Program-made: the position numbers and the translations under genes | Assembly: GCF_000297495.1 (NCBI RefSeq) | Contig: NZ_ALWX01000005.1 | Coordinates: forward strand, 1 to 64,000 | Source of the DNA: Janibacter hoylei PVAS-1 | Lineage (GTDB): Bacteria; Actinomycetota; Actinomycetes; Actinomycetales; Dermatophilaceae | Direction: 5' to 3' | DNA: 64,000 nt | Notes under the pieces: model-generated | The model's database searches: none | What the model was told of the DNA's origin: nothing | What the model saw: only the letters and a program-made list of their open reading frames with translations | Shown: in pieces, positions 1 through 8,201 of the stretch | How the letters are laid out: each line of letters begins with the position of its first letter | Position numbering within the stretch: position 1 is the first letter of the stretch

Positions 1-508
1 CCCGGGCGGCGCTGGCCTCCGACCTGCCGGTGCTCGTCGACGCCGGCGGCCTCGACCTCGTGACCGGGCCGCGCGCGGCGCCCACCCTCCTCACGCCGCA
101 CGCGGGGGAGTGCGCGCGGCTGATCACCCGGCTGCGCGGGCGCTCGACCGAGCTCACCCGCGAGGAGGTCGAGGGCTCGCCGCTCGAGCACGCGCGGATG
201 CTCGCCGGCCTGACCGGCGCGACCGTGCTGCTCAAGGGGGCGACGACGCTCGTCGTCGCCCCGGACGGCCCGGTACACGTGCAGGACGACGCCCCGGCGT
301 GGCTGGCGACGGCCGGGTCGGGCGACGTCCTCGCCGGACTCGCCGGGGTGCTGCTCGCCGGCGGGCTCGACCCCCGCCGAGGCCGCGTCGCTCGCCGCGC
401 TCGTCCACGGTCGGGCGGCGCACGACGCCAACCCCGGGGGCCCCCGTGCGCGCGCTCGACGTCGCGCACGCCCTCGGCGCGACCGTCGCGCGGCTGCTCA
501 CGGCCTGA
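1..508 (+). CDS. nnrD: ADP-dependent NAD(P)H-hydrate dehydratase, C-terminal part (frame broken twice)
   Basis: Repairs hydrated NAD(P)HX using ADP; cytosolic, ribokinase-like fold. The gene enters from the left edge, so only the C-terminal part is visible. The reading frame shows the NnrD core LVDAGGLDLV, the TPHAGE motif, LLKGATTLV and the nucleotide-binding loop TAGSGDVLAG. After about 372 the frame must change to read EAASLAALVHGRAAHD and again near 443 to read PVRALDVAHALGATVARLL to the stop at 506-508. Each change is explained by one extra C in a C5 run (about 368-372 and 439-443), so a homopolymer error is more likely than a pseudogene. It sits just upstream of alr, as nnrD does in other actinobacteria, although an aldo/keto reductase on the other strand lies between. 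Identification is from motifs and synteny. Confidence 0.88.
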   Translation, partial: PGGAGLRPAGARRRRRPRPRDRAARGAHPPHAARGGVRAADHPAARALDRAHPRGGRGLAARARADARRPDRRDRAAQGGDDARRRPGRPGTRAGRRPGVAGDGRVGRRPRRTRRGAARRRARPPPRPRRSPRSSTVGRRTTPTPGAPVRALDVAHALGATVARLLTA

Positions 509-512
509 GCCG

Positions 513-1556
513 TCAGCCCTCGGCCGACTCCGCCCACCAGTTGACCCCGCCGTCGACGGCGTGGTCGTCGATGCGGTCGAGCTCGGCGTCGGTGAAGTCG
601 CGCCGCTCCAGCGCGTCCAGGCTGTTGTCGAGCTGCTCCACGGTGCGGGCGCCGACGAGCAGCGAGGTGACCCGCTCGTCGCGCAGCGCCCAGGCCAGCG
701 ACATCTGGGCGAGGGTCTGGCCCCGCTCCCGGGCGATGGCGTCGAGCGCGCGGATGCGCGTGAGGTTGTCGTCGGTCAGCTGGTCGGCGATACCGGTGCC
801 CTCGCGCGCGGCGCGCGAGTCCTCGGGGATGCCGCGGAGGTACTTGTCGGTCAGCAGGCCTTGGGCGAGTGGGGTGAAGGCGATGGTCCCGACACCCAGC
901 TCGTCGAGGGTGTCGAGCAGCTCGTCTTCGATCCAGCGGTTGATCATCGAGTACGACGGCTGGTGGATGAGCAGCGGAGTCCCCATCTCGCGCAGGATCG
1001 CGTGCGCCTCGCGGGTGCGCTCGGGGCCGTAGGAGGAGATGCCGACGTAGAGCGCCTTGCCGGCGCGGACCGCGGCATCGAGCGCACCCATCGTCTCCTC
1101 GAGCGGGGTGTCGGGGTCGAAGCGGTGGCTGTAGAAGATGTCGACGTAGTCGACGCCCATCCGCTCCAGCGACTGGTCGAGCGAGGCGAGGAGGTACTTG
1201 CGCGAGCCGCCACCCCGACCGTAGGGGCCGGGCCACATGTCCCACCCCGCCTTGGTCGAGAGGATCAGCTCGTCGCGGTAGGGGCGGAAGTCCTGCGCGA
1301 AGATCGTGCCGAAGTTGCGCTCCGCGGCGCCGTAGGGCGGGCCGTAGTTGTTGGCCAGGTCGATGTGGGTGACGCCCCGGTCGAAGGCGCGCCGCAGCAC
1401 GGCGCGCTGGGTCGCGAGCGGCTCCGCGTCCCCGAAGTTGTGCCACATCCCGAGCGAGATCGGGGGCAGCAGCAGCCCCGAGCGCCCGCACCGGCGGTAG
1501 TCCGTGGCGTCGTAGCGGGTGCGGTCGGCCTGGTAGTCGTCGGTGCGGTAGGTCAT
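513..1556 (-). CDS. aldo/keto reductase, L-glyceraldehyde 3-phosphate reductase type (YghZ/AKR14-like)
   Basis: NADPH-dependent oxidoreductase of 347 residues with a TIM-barrel fold. The aldo/keto reductase tetrad is visible: Asp in HIDLANNYG, Tyr in the same stretch (NNYGPPYG), Lys in ILSTKAGW and His in FYSHRFD. The insert GGSRKYLLASLDQSLERMG and the overall length match the YghZ/Gpr group, which reduces L-glyceraldehyde 3-phosphate or other aldehydes; the exact substrate cannot be read from sequence. It converges on nnrD with only 4 nt between stop codons and is divergent from alr. A CAGACT hexamer lies 7 nt before the ATG, so the transcript may be leaderless. The reading frame is intact. 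Confidence 0.9.
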   Translation of the reverse strand: MTYRTDDYQADRTRYDATDYRRCGRSGLLLPPISLGMWHNFGDAEPLATQRAVLRRAFDRGVTHIDLANNYGPPYGAAERNFGTIFAQDFRPYRDELILSTKAGWDMWPGPYGRGGGSRKYLLASLDQSLERMGVDYVDIFYSHRFDPDTPLEETMGALDAAVRAGKALYVGISSYGPERTREAHAILREMGTPLLIHQPSYSMINRWIEDELLDTLDELGVGTIAFTPLAQGLLTDKYLRGIPEDSRAAREGTGIADQLTDDNLTRIRALDAIARERGQTLAQMSLAWALRDERVTSLLVGARTVEQLDNSLDALERRDFTDAELDRIDDHAVDGGVNWWAESAEG

Positions 1557-1585
1557 GCCTGCCAGTCTGCCTCCCTTCGCCGTCC

Positions 1586-1600
1586 TAGACTCCTTGGGTG
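1586..1600 (+). promoter_or_regulatory. leaderless-type promoter of alr
   Basis: TAGACT at 1586-1591 fits the actinobacterial -10 pattern TANNNT. It is followed after exactly 6 nt by GTG at 1598, so transcription would start at the initiation codon. There is no Shine-Dalgarno sequence. This supports GTG 1598 over the ATG at 1604 as the alr start. The same layout recurs before many genes in the window. Confidence 0.55.
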
Positions 1601-2813
1601 CCCATGGACACCTCGACCCCGCACACCGCCCTCCCGTCCGTCGCGACCCCCTCGGTCCTGCCGAGCGATGCGTCCACGGTCGGCCTCTCGGCGTGGGCGG
1701 ACATCGACCTCGGTGCGATCCGCGACAACGTGGCCCGCCTCGACGAGCTCGCGGGCGATGCCGCCGTCATGGCGGTCGTCAAGGGTGACGCCTACGGCCA
1801 CGGCCTCGTCCCGGTCGCCGAGGCCGCGCTCGCCGGCGGCGCCACGCACCTTGCGATCGCCCAGCTCGGCGAGGCGCTCGCCGCCCGGGCCGCGGGGGGT
1901 CACGGCGCCGATCCTCACCTGGCTCTTCCCGCCCGGCGCCGACCTCGCCGCCGCCGTACGCGCCGACCTCACCCTCTCGGCCGGCGCCCCGTGGGCGCTC
2001 GCCGAGATCGCGGCCGCAGCCCGCGCGACGGACCGCACCGCCCGCGTGCACCTCAAGGTCGACACCGGCCTGGGTCGTGGCGGTGCCTGGCGCGACGACC
2101 TCGCCGGCATGCTCGTCGAGTCCGCCCGGCTCGAGGCCGAGGGCGTGCTCGACGTCGAGGGCATCTTCAGCCACTTCGCCTACGCCGACGCGCCGGACCA
2201 CCCGACGGTGCGGGCGCAGCAGGAGACCTTCGTCGCGATCCTCGCCGACGCCGAGCGGGCGGGGCTGCGACCACGCATCCGCCACCTGGCCAACTCCGCG
2301 GCGACGCTGACCAACCCGTCGTCGCACTTCGACATGGTGCGCCCGGGCGTCGCGCTCTACGGGCTGAGCCCGGTGCCGCACATCGGCGGCCCGACCCACT
2401 TCGGCCTGCGCGAGGCCATGCGCGTCGTGGCCCGGCTCATCAACGTCAAGGACTGCCCCGCCGACCAGGGCGTCTCCTATGCCCACCTCTACACGACGAC
2501 GGGGGACACCCGCCTCGGCCTCGTCCCCCTGGGGTACGCCGACGGCATACCGCGGCACGCCTCCGGCGTCGGGCCGATGCAGGTCGGTGGGCAGCGGTAC
2601 ACGGTCGCCGGTCGGGTGTGCATGGATCAGGTCGTCCTCGATCTCGGACCCGAGAGCACGGCGCAGGCCGGCGACGAGGTCGTGCTCATCGGCCGCGAGG
2701 CCGACGGCGAGCCGACCGCGCAGGACTGGGCGGCGGCCATCGACACCATCAACTACGAGATCGTCACCCGGCTCGGACCCCGTGTCCCGCGCCGCTACCT
2801 GGAGGGCGCGTGA
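1598..2813 (+). CDS. alr: alanine racemase (one frameshift in a G6 run)
   Basis: PLP-dependent enzyme that makes D-alanine for peptidoglycan. The first part (1598 to about 1895) carries the PLP lysine in AVVKGDAYGHG. A frame change in the GGGGGG run near 1893-1898 joins it to the rest: LTWLFPPGADL, HLKVDTGLGRGG, FSHFAYAD, MVRPGVALYGLSP, the catalytic Tyr region GVSYAHLYTT and the GYADGIPR motif, ending YEIVTRLGPRVPRRYLEGA. Removing one G gives a normal 404-residue enzyme. Because alr is normally essential, the break is probably a sequencing error. The stop overlaps the ATG of the next gene (TGATG at 2811-2815), indicating an operon with the hydrolase and t6A genes, as in M. tuberculosis Rv3423c onward. 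Confidence 0.93.
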
Positions 2814-3978
2814 TGGACCCGCAGCACACTGACGGCGGCACGACCGGCGACAAGGGCCTCGGCGCAGCAGCCGCCACCGGCCTCGGGGCTGGCCGCCGCC
2901 GCGGCCGGGGGGCGTCGTCATCGCCGGCGCCGGGTGGGCCGGCCGATCGGCGGTGCGGCGCTCGCGCGCCCACGCCGTGACCGCCCACGACCGGGTGCAC
3001 GTCTTCCCCTTCGTCGCGGACAAGGTGCTCGCGGTGCCGGCGAGCGACGGACTGGTGCTGCACGTCGAGATCGACGAGCCGGAGGGGTGGACGCCCGCCG
3101 CGGGACCCACCGTCGTGCTCATCCACGGGTTCGTGCTCAACCTCAGCTCGTGGGTCCACCAGCGGCGCGCGCTCGTCGCCGAGGGCTATCGCGTCGTCAG
3201 CTACGACCAGCGCAACCACGGTGTCTCCGAGGTCGGCGACCTCGAGCACTGCACCATCGACCAGCTCGGCAGGGACCTGCGCGCAGTCATCGACGCGACG
3301 ACGAACGAGGGCGAGCTCGTCCTCGTCGGGCACTCGATGGGCGGCATGACGATCATGAGCTTCGCCGGTCGTTACCCCGACTTCACCCGAGCCCGGGTGA
3401 GCGGAGCGGCGCTCATCGCGACGAGTGCCGGCGGGGGCAGTCTGGTCCAGCTCGGGCTGGGGCGGACCTTCGACCGGATCATCGCCCGCCTCGGGCCCGG
3501 CTTCCTCGGCGGGCTCGGTGCGCGCGAGGGCGTCTGGGGGGTCCTGCGGGCCGCCGGCCGCGCGGTCGAGGACCGCACCGTGCAGCGCTATGCCTTCGGC
3601 GGGGCGATGCCGCGCGAGATGCTGCGCAATGTCGCCACCATGGTCTTCGGGACGCGCCTGGACACGATCGGGGCCTTCCTGCCGGAGCTCGACGAGCTCG
3701 ACGTGCGCGAGGCCCTGGCGGGGCTCGTCGAGACCCCCGTGCTCATCGTCGCCGGCTCCAAGGACGTGCTCACCCCGCCCGCGCACAGCGAGCGGCTCGC
3801 CGAGGCCCTGCCCGCCGCCGAGCACGTCGTCATCCCCGGTGTCGGTCACCTGCTCCAGCTCGAGCGTCCCGCGGCGGTCACCGACGCGATCCTCGGGCTG
3901 CTCGAGCGGCCGCGCGGCATCGACCCCCAGGAGGACGCGGAGCGGGCCGGCGAGGCGGTCACGGGGCAGACCGCATGA
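2813..3978 (+). CDS. membrane-anchored alpha/beta hydrolase (two frameshifts near the N-terminus)
   Basis: Serine hydrolase of unknown substrate. From about 2913 one frame is open and shows VVLIHGFVLNLSSW (oxyanion region), YDQRNHGVS, the nucleophile elbow VGHSMGGMT, the acid region VLIVAGSKDVLTPP and the histidine in GVGHLLQLE. Upstream, two one-base shifts are needed (G4 at 2885-2888 and G6 at 2907-2912). Removing one G from each yields an ATG at 2813 overlapping the alr stop and a hydrophobic Ala/Gly-rich segment (about residues 18-45) that would anchor the protein in the membrane; total about 387 residues. The position between alr and tsaE is conserved in actinobacteria. It ends with an ATGA overlap onto tsaE. 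The fold is secure; the biological role is unknown. Confidence 0.82.
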
Positions 3979-4457
3979 GCCTGCTCCTGCCGGACACCGA
4001 CGCTACGACGGCCCTCGGGCGGCGCCTGGCGACGCTGCTGCGCGCCGGTGACCTCGTCTTGCTCACCGGAGGCCTCGGCGCGGGCAAGACCACGCTCACC
4101 CGTGGTCTCGGCGCGGGCCTCGGGGTCCGGGGAGCGGTGACCTCACCGACCTTCGTCATCGCCCGGGTCCACCCCTCGCTCGTCGGGGGGCCCGAGCTCG
4201 TGCACGTCGACGCCTACCGGCTCGGCGGGGCCGCCGAGCTCGACGACCTCGACCTCGACTCCGAGCTCGACGAGGCGGTGACCGTCGTCGAGTGGGGGGC
4301 AGGGCTCGTCGAGGGCCTGGCCGACGACCGACTCGAGATCACCCTGACCGCCGACCCCGCCACCGAGGCCCGCACCCTCGAGGTCGTCGGCGTCGGGGAC
4401 CGCTGGGCCGGTGTCGACGTCGAGGCCCACCTGCGTGACGAAGGGAGCGACCGATGA
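3975..4457 (+). CDS. tsaE: tRNA threonylcarbamoyladenosine biosynthesis ATPase TsaE
   Basis: Small P-loop ATPase of 160 residues that works with TsaB and TsaD to install threonylcarbamoyl on A37 of ANN-decoding tRNAs (t6A). The Walker A motif GGLGAGKTTLTRG lies at about residues 32-44, followed by TSPTFVIAR and the HVDAYRL motif typical of TsaE/YjeE, then VVEWGAGL. The ATG at 3975 overlaps the upstream hydrolase stop by 4 nt, and its own stop overlaps the tsaB ATG by 4 nt, so the genes are translationally coupled. Confidence 0.93.
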   Translation: MSLLLPDTDATTALGRRLATLLRAGDLVLLTGGLGAGKTTLTRGLGAGLGVRGAVTSPTFVIARVHPSLVGGPELVHVDAYRLGGAAELDDLDLDSELDEAVTVVEWGAGLVEGLADDRLEITLTADPATEARTLEVVGVGDRWAGVDVEAHLRDEGSDR

Positions 4458-5150
4458 GGCTGCTCGCACTGGACACCGCCACCTCCGCGATCACCGTCGC
4501 CGTCCACGACGGCGAGCAGGTGCTCGCCACCCGCACCACCGTCGACGCGCGACGCCACACCGAGCTGTTCGCGCCGATGATCGTCGACGCCCTCGCCGCG
4601 GCCGGCACCGACGTCACCGAGGTCACGCACGTCGCCGTCGGCACCGGGCCGGGGCCCTTCACCGGGCTGCGCGTCGGTCTCGTCACCGCGCAGACCTTCG
4701 CCCACGCCCGTGGCATCACCGTCCACGGCGTCTGCTCCCTCGACGCGCTCGCGGCAGCCGCCGCCGCCCACGGGCACGAGGGCGAGCTGCTCGTCGCCAC
4801 CGATGCCCGTCGCAAGGAGGTGTACTGGGCCCGCTACGACTGCACCGCAGGGGAGGTCGTCCTCCAGGAGGGGCCCGCCGTCACCAAGCCGGCCGACCTG
4901 CCCGAGCCCGTGCGCGCCCTGCCGACCATCGGCCGTGGGCCCGTGGTCTACCCCGAGCTGCTCCCCGCGGCCCTGACCCTGCCGGGGGTCGACCTGCTCG
5001 ACGTCGACGCCGGTGCGCTCGCGGCCCTCGCCGCCACTCGCATCGCCGCCGGCGCGGACATGCCCGTCGAGCCGCTCTACCTGCGCCGACCCGATGCCGT
5101 GGCGCCCGCTGCTGCCGGCGGAGCCGGCGCGGCCGGGGGGGACCCGGTGA
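4454..5150 (+). CDS. tsaB: t6A complex subunit TsaB (reads into rimI in this sequence)
   Basis: ASKHA-fold partner of TsaD. Motifs: LALDTATSAITVAV, RRHTELFAPMI, GTGPGPFTGLRVG and the lid region ATDARRKEVYWARYD. As printed, the frame runs straight into the downstream acetyltransferase, giving a 390-residue TsaB-RimI fusion. However, the joint is a G7 run (5135-5141). Removing one G puts a TGA at 5148-5150 that overlaps a GTG at 5147 in the classical GTGA arrangement, giving TsaB of 231 residues and a separate RimI. Natural fusions annotated as bifunctional TsaB/RimI exist, so this is inference, but the overlap geometry and the many similar run errors nearby favour two genes. Confidence 0.85.
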
Positions 5151-5626
5151 CGACGGCGACGGTGACCCCCCTTCGCCTGCGGGAGGCGCGGTGGCAGGAC
5201 CTCGCGGTGCTCGCCGACCACGAGCGGGAGCTCTTCGGGGCCGAGGCCTGGAGCCTCGCCTCGTGGTGGGGCGAGCTCGCCGGACGGCCGCGGCGCGAGT
5301 ACGTCGTTGCGGAGGACGCCGACGGCATCGCCGGCTACGGCGGGCTCGACCACGCGGGTGACACCAGCGACGTCATGACCATCGCGACGCTGCCCCGGGC
5401 GCGCGGCACCGGCCTGGGCCGCCGGCTGCTCGCCGAGCTCGTCGACCGGGCCCGGGCCGCCGGGGCCGAGCGGCTCGTGCTCGAGGTCCGGGCCGACAAC
5501 GTCGCGGCGCGCGGGCTCTACGACTCCGCCGGGTTCGGGCTGCTGCAGTCCCGACGCGGCTACTACCCGGGTGGGGTCGACGCGCTCGTCCTCGCCCTCG
5601 ACCTGACGCAGGAGACGCAGGCATGA
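5147..5626 (+). CDS. rimI: ribosomal-protein-alanine N-acetyltransferase RimI-like (GNAT)
   Basis: GNAT acetyltransferase of about 159 residues, expected to acetylate the N-terminus of a ribosomal protein or other proteins. Visible: the N-terminal [20 protein letters not shown], beta-4 followed by the acetyl-CoA loop [12 protein letters not shown] (R/Q-x-x-G-x-G/A pattern), and the C-terminal [20 protein letters not shown]...RRGYY signature of RimI. It lies between tsaB and tsaD as in M. tuberculosis (Rv3420c). The proposed GTG start overlaps the tsaB stop once one G is removed from the G7 run; without that correction it is the C-terminal half of a fusion. The stop overlaps the tsaD ATG. Confidence 0.85.
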   Translation: MTTATVTPLRLREARWQDLAVLADHERELFGAEAWSLASWWGELAGRPRREYVVAEDADGIAGYGGLDHAGDTSDVMTIATLPRARGTGLGRRLLAELVDRARAAGAERLVLEVRADNVAARGLYDSAGFGLLQSRRGYYPGGVDALVLALDLTQETQA

Positions 5627-6702
5627 CGGATGCACCACTCGTCCTCGGCATCGAGACCTCGTGCGACGAGACCGGCGTCGGCATCGTCCACGGCACCGAG
5701 CTGCTCGTCGACGCCGTCGCCTCGAGCGTCGAGGAGCATGCCCGCTTCGGAGGCGTCGTGCCCGAGGTCGCCTCCCGGGCGCACCTCGAGGCGATGGTCC
5801 CGACCATCGAGCGGGCCTGCCGTGAGGCCGGCGTGGCCCTGACCGACCTCGACGGCATCGCCGTGACCGCTGGCCCGGGGCTCGCCGGTCCGCTCATGGT
5901 CGGCGTCGCCTCGGCCAAGGCCTTGGCCGTCGCTCTCGGCCTGCCGATCTACGGGGTCAACCACCTCGCGAGCCACGTCGCCGTCGACATCGTCGAGCAC
6001 GGCCCGCTGCCCGAGCCGACGATGGCGATGCTCGTCAGCGGTGGGCACTCGTCGCTGCTGCTCGTCCCCGACGTCACGCACGACATCCGCAGCCTCGGGT
6101 CGACGATCGACGACGCGGCGGGGGAAGCCTTCGACAAGGTGGCCCGGGTGCTCGGGCTGCCCTTCCCCGGGGGCCCGCACATCGACCGGGCGGCGAGCGA
6201 CGGGCAGATCGCCATCGACTTCCCCCGGGGGCTGTCCAATCGCAAGGACATGGAGCGCCACCGCTTCGACTTCTCCTTCTCCGGGCTCAAGACCGCCGTC
6301 ACCCGGTGGATCGAGGCCGAGCGCGCCGCTGGTCGGGAGGTGCCGGTGGCCGACGTCGCCGCGTCCTTCCAGGAGGCGGTCGTCGACGTGCTCACCCGCA
6401 AGGCGGTGCTCGCGTGCACCGAGCACGACGTCGCTGCCCTGCAGGTCGGTGGTGGGGTGGCGGCCAACTCGCGGTTGCGGGCCATGGCACAGCAGCGCTG
6501 CGACGACGCAGGCATCCAGCTGCGCGTCCCGCGGCCCGGCCTGTGCACCGACAACGGCGCCATGGTGGCGAGCCTCGGCGCGCAGATGATGCTCAAGGGG
6601 CGCCCGGCGAGCGATGTCTCGCTGCCGGCCGACAGCTCGCTGCCGGTGACCGACGTGCGCACCGGCCTGCCGGTGCACGTCGACCACGACCACGCCCACT
6701 GA
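5623..6702 (+). CDS. tsaD: tRNA N6-adenosine threonylcarbamoyltransferase TsaD
   Basis: Catalytic subunit of t6A synthesis, 359 residues. Motifs: [14 protein letters not shown] at the start, [11 protein letters not shown], the metal-binding His pair in [51 protein letters not shown], and the C-terminal metal Asp region [11 protein letters not shown]. The reading frame is intact. It is the last gene of the alr/t6A operon, followed immediately by the palindromic repeat array. The start ATG overlaps the rimI stop by 4 nt. The role is well established for the family. Confidence 0.96.
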   Translation: MTDAPLVLGIETSCDETGVGIVHGTELLVDAVASSVEEHARFGGVVPEVASRAHLEAMVPTIERACREAGVALTDLDGIAVTAGPGLAGPLMVGVASAKALAVALGLPIYGVNHLASHVAVDIVEHGPLPEPTMAMLVSGGHSSLLLVPDVTHDIRSLGSTIDDAAGEAFDKVARVLGLPFPGGPHIDRAASDGQIAIDFPRGLSNRKDMERHRFDFSFSGLKTAVTRWIEAERAAGREVPVADVAASFQEAVVDVLTRKAVLACTEHDVAALQVGGGVAANSRLRAMAQQRCDDAGIQLRVPRPGLCTDNGAMVASLGAQMMLKGRPASDVSLPADSSLPVTDVRTGLPVHVDHDHAH

Positions 6703-6716
6703 CCCCCTTCGCCTGT

Positions 6717-6812
6717 GTATTTCCCTAGGGAGATGCGTAGGTGGGGCCGTATTTCCCTAGGGAAATGCGTAGGTGGGGCCGTATTTCCCTAGGAAAATGC
6801 GCAGGTGGGCTC
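6717..6812. repeat. three tandem 32-bp repeats with palindromic CCTAGG core
   Basis: Three consecutive units start at 6717, 6749 and 6781, each 32 bp long and each beginning GTATTTCCCTAGG. The middle unit contains a near-perfect 18-bp palindrome, ATTTCCCTAGGGAAAT plus flanks. The units are otherwise joined by a conserved G-rich linker (ATGCGTAGGTGGGGCC). The third unit reaches the stop codon of the downstream minus-strand gene. A related four-unit array lies at 27161-27288. No coding sense is evident. The array lies between the convergent ends of tsaD and the GH3-type gene, so it may also act in transcription termination. Confidence 0.85.
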
Positions 6813-8085
6813 AGCCGCAGCGCAGCAGGCCCATGTCCTCCTTGAGAGTCAGCACCCGGGTCACCGAGGCCGTGACCTGCTTGCCGAAGGCCGTGTCGCC
6901 CTTCGCCTTGGTCTCGATCGCGGAGACCATCGTCGGGACCTGGCTCGGGTCGGCGGTCAGCACGATGTCGCCACCGGCAGCGACGAACTTCGTCGCCCGC
7001 TCCGGCACCGGGGTCGCGGCGACCGCCTTGGCCGCACCGACGTCGTCGGTGATGACGACGCCGTCGAAGTCCATGTCCTCGCGGAGCATGCCGGTGACGA
7101 TCTTCTGCGAAAACAGGGCGGGCGTCTCGCCGTCGATCTTCGAGTACCTGGCGGAGCCGACCATGACGATCTTGGTCCCGCCCTCGATGGTTTCGGCGAA
7201 GGGGGCGAGGTAGGGGTCCTTCGTCGTCGCCGTGGAGTCGGTGATGCCGGTGGCCTGCAGGTCGGTGTTGCCGGTGATCCGACCGATGCCCGGGAAGTGC
7301 TTGACCGTCGGCTCCACGCCGGCGTCCTGCATGCCGCGGGCGAAGGCGAGCGAGCCCTTGCCGGCGGCCACCGGGGTCGAGCCGTACTGCCGGTCCCACT
7401 TGCCGATCGGCTCGTTGGCCCGTCCGATGTCCGCCGGGACGGTGTCGGCGACGGGGGCGAGGTTGACGTTGACACCCGCCTGCTTGAGCTCGCTGCCCCA
7501 CGCCTGGGCCGAGGCCCGCAGGTCGGCGTCCTGGGCCTGCTCGAGGCCGGAGGGCATCGGGGTGAAGCCCGTGCCGGTGAGCTGCTGGACCTCGCCACCC
7601 TCTTGGTCGGCCGCGACGAGCATGCCGACCTTGGTGCCGTCGACGGTCGGGGCGACCTCCTGCAGGTGCTGACTGGCGGCAGCCGCGGTGGAGCGGTCCT
7701 GCCAGCCGCCGAGGTAGAGCATCGAGCCCAGGCCCTGCGCCCCGATGACCTGGTCGAGGCTGGTCGCCGGGCCCGGCTGCATGGCGGCCATGATCAGCTG
7801 GCCGGCCTGCTGGGTGGGCGTCATGGCGTCGCGTACCCGCGAGACGCAGGCGCTGGCCTTCGGGCCGTCCGCGGTCGCGGAGGCCGAGCTCGAGGACCGT
7901 GAGGAGGTGCTCGAGGAGGTCGGCGACGACGACGCGGAGGTCGAGGTCGACGTGCTCGACCCGGAGCTCGCCGGAGACGACGTCGAGCCGGTCGGGTCCT
8001 CTCCGGTCCCGCCGCCGCACCCGACGAGGGCGAGGACGGCGAGGCCTGCGGCGGCGCGGGTCAGGTGACGGGCTCGGGTCGACAT
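6811..8085 (-). CDS. secreted glycoside hydrolase family 3-type lipoprotein
   Basis: About 424 residues. The start at 8085 gives a lipoprotein signal peptide (RHLTRAAAGLAVLALVGC, lipidated Cys at about 22) followed by a Ser/Thr-rich linker of some 45 residues and a GH3 N-terminal domain. GH3 marks: GQLIMAAMQPG, VGMLVAADQEGGEVQQL, NLAPVADTV, VKHFPGIGR and the nucleophile region GVVITDDVGAAKAV. The NagZ-type Asp-His acid/base loop is not recognisable: after KHFPG the sequence reads GRITGNTDLQ with no His, so classic NagZ activity is not assured. A -10-like TAGCGT lies 7 nt before the ATG. Likely outer-surface cell-wall or glycan hydrolase. The frame is intact. Confidence 0.85.
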   Translation of the reverse strand: MSTRARHLTRAAAGLAVLALVGCGGGTGEDPTGSTSSPASSGSSTSTSTSASSSPTSSSTSSRSSSSASATADGPKASACVSRVRDAMTPTQQAGQLIMAAMQPGPATSLDQVIGAQGLGSMLYLGGWQDRSTAAAASQHLQEVAPTVDGTKVGMLVAADQEGGEVQQLTGTGFTPMPSGLEQAQDADLRASAQAWGSELKQAGVNVNLAPVADTVPADIGRANEPIGKWDRQYGSTPVAAGKGSLAFARGMQDAGVEPTVKHFPGIGRITGNTDLQATGITDSTATTKDPYLAPFAETIEGGTKIVMVGSARYSKIDGETPALFSQKIVTGMLREDMDFDGVVITDDVGAAKAVAATPVPERATKFVAAGGDIVLTADPSQVPTMVSAIETKAKGDTAFGKQVTASVTRVLTLKEDMGLLRCG

Positions 8086-8201
8086 GGCATGCACGCTACC
8101 TGCGAGGGCGAAGGGGGGCCCCGGGCTCGGGCGCGCAGACCCCTGTACGCGGCGCGCCGTTGCCGCTACCGTGTCCCACGACACACGTCTGTGGAGGCGC
8201 G

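Noticed and set aside
30..2813. A single 927-residue frame spanning nnrD to alr
   Set aside because: It links two genes by chance; middle part is antisense to the aldo/keto reductase and both ends belong to different frame-shifted proteins.
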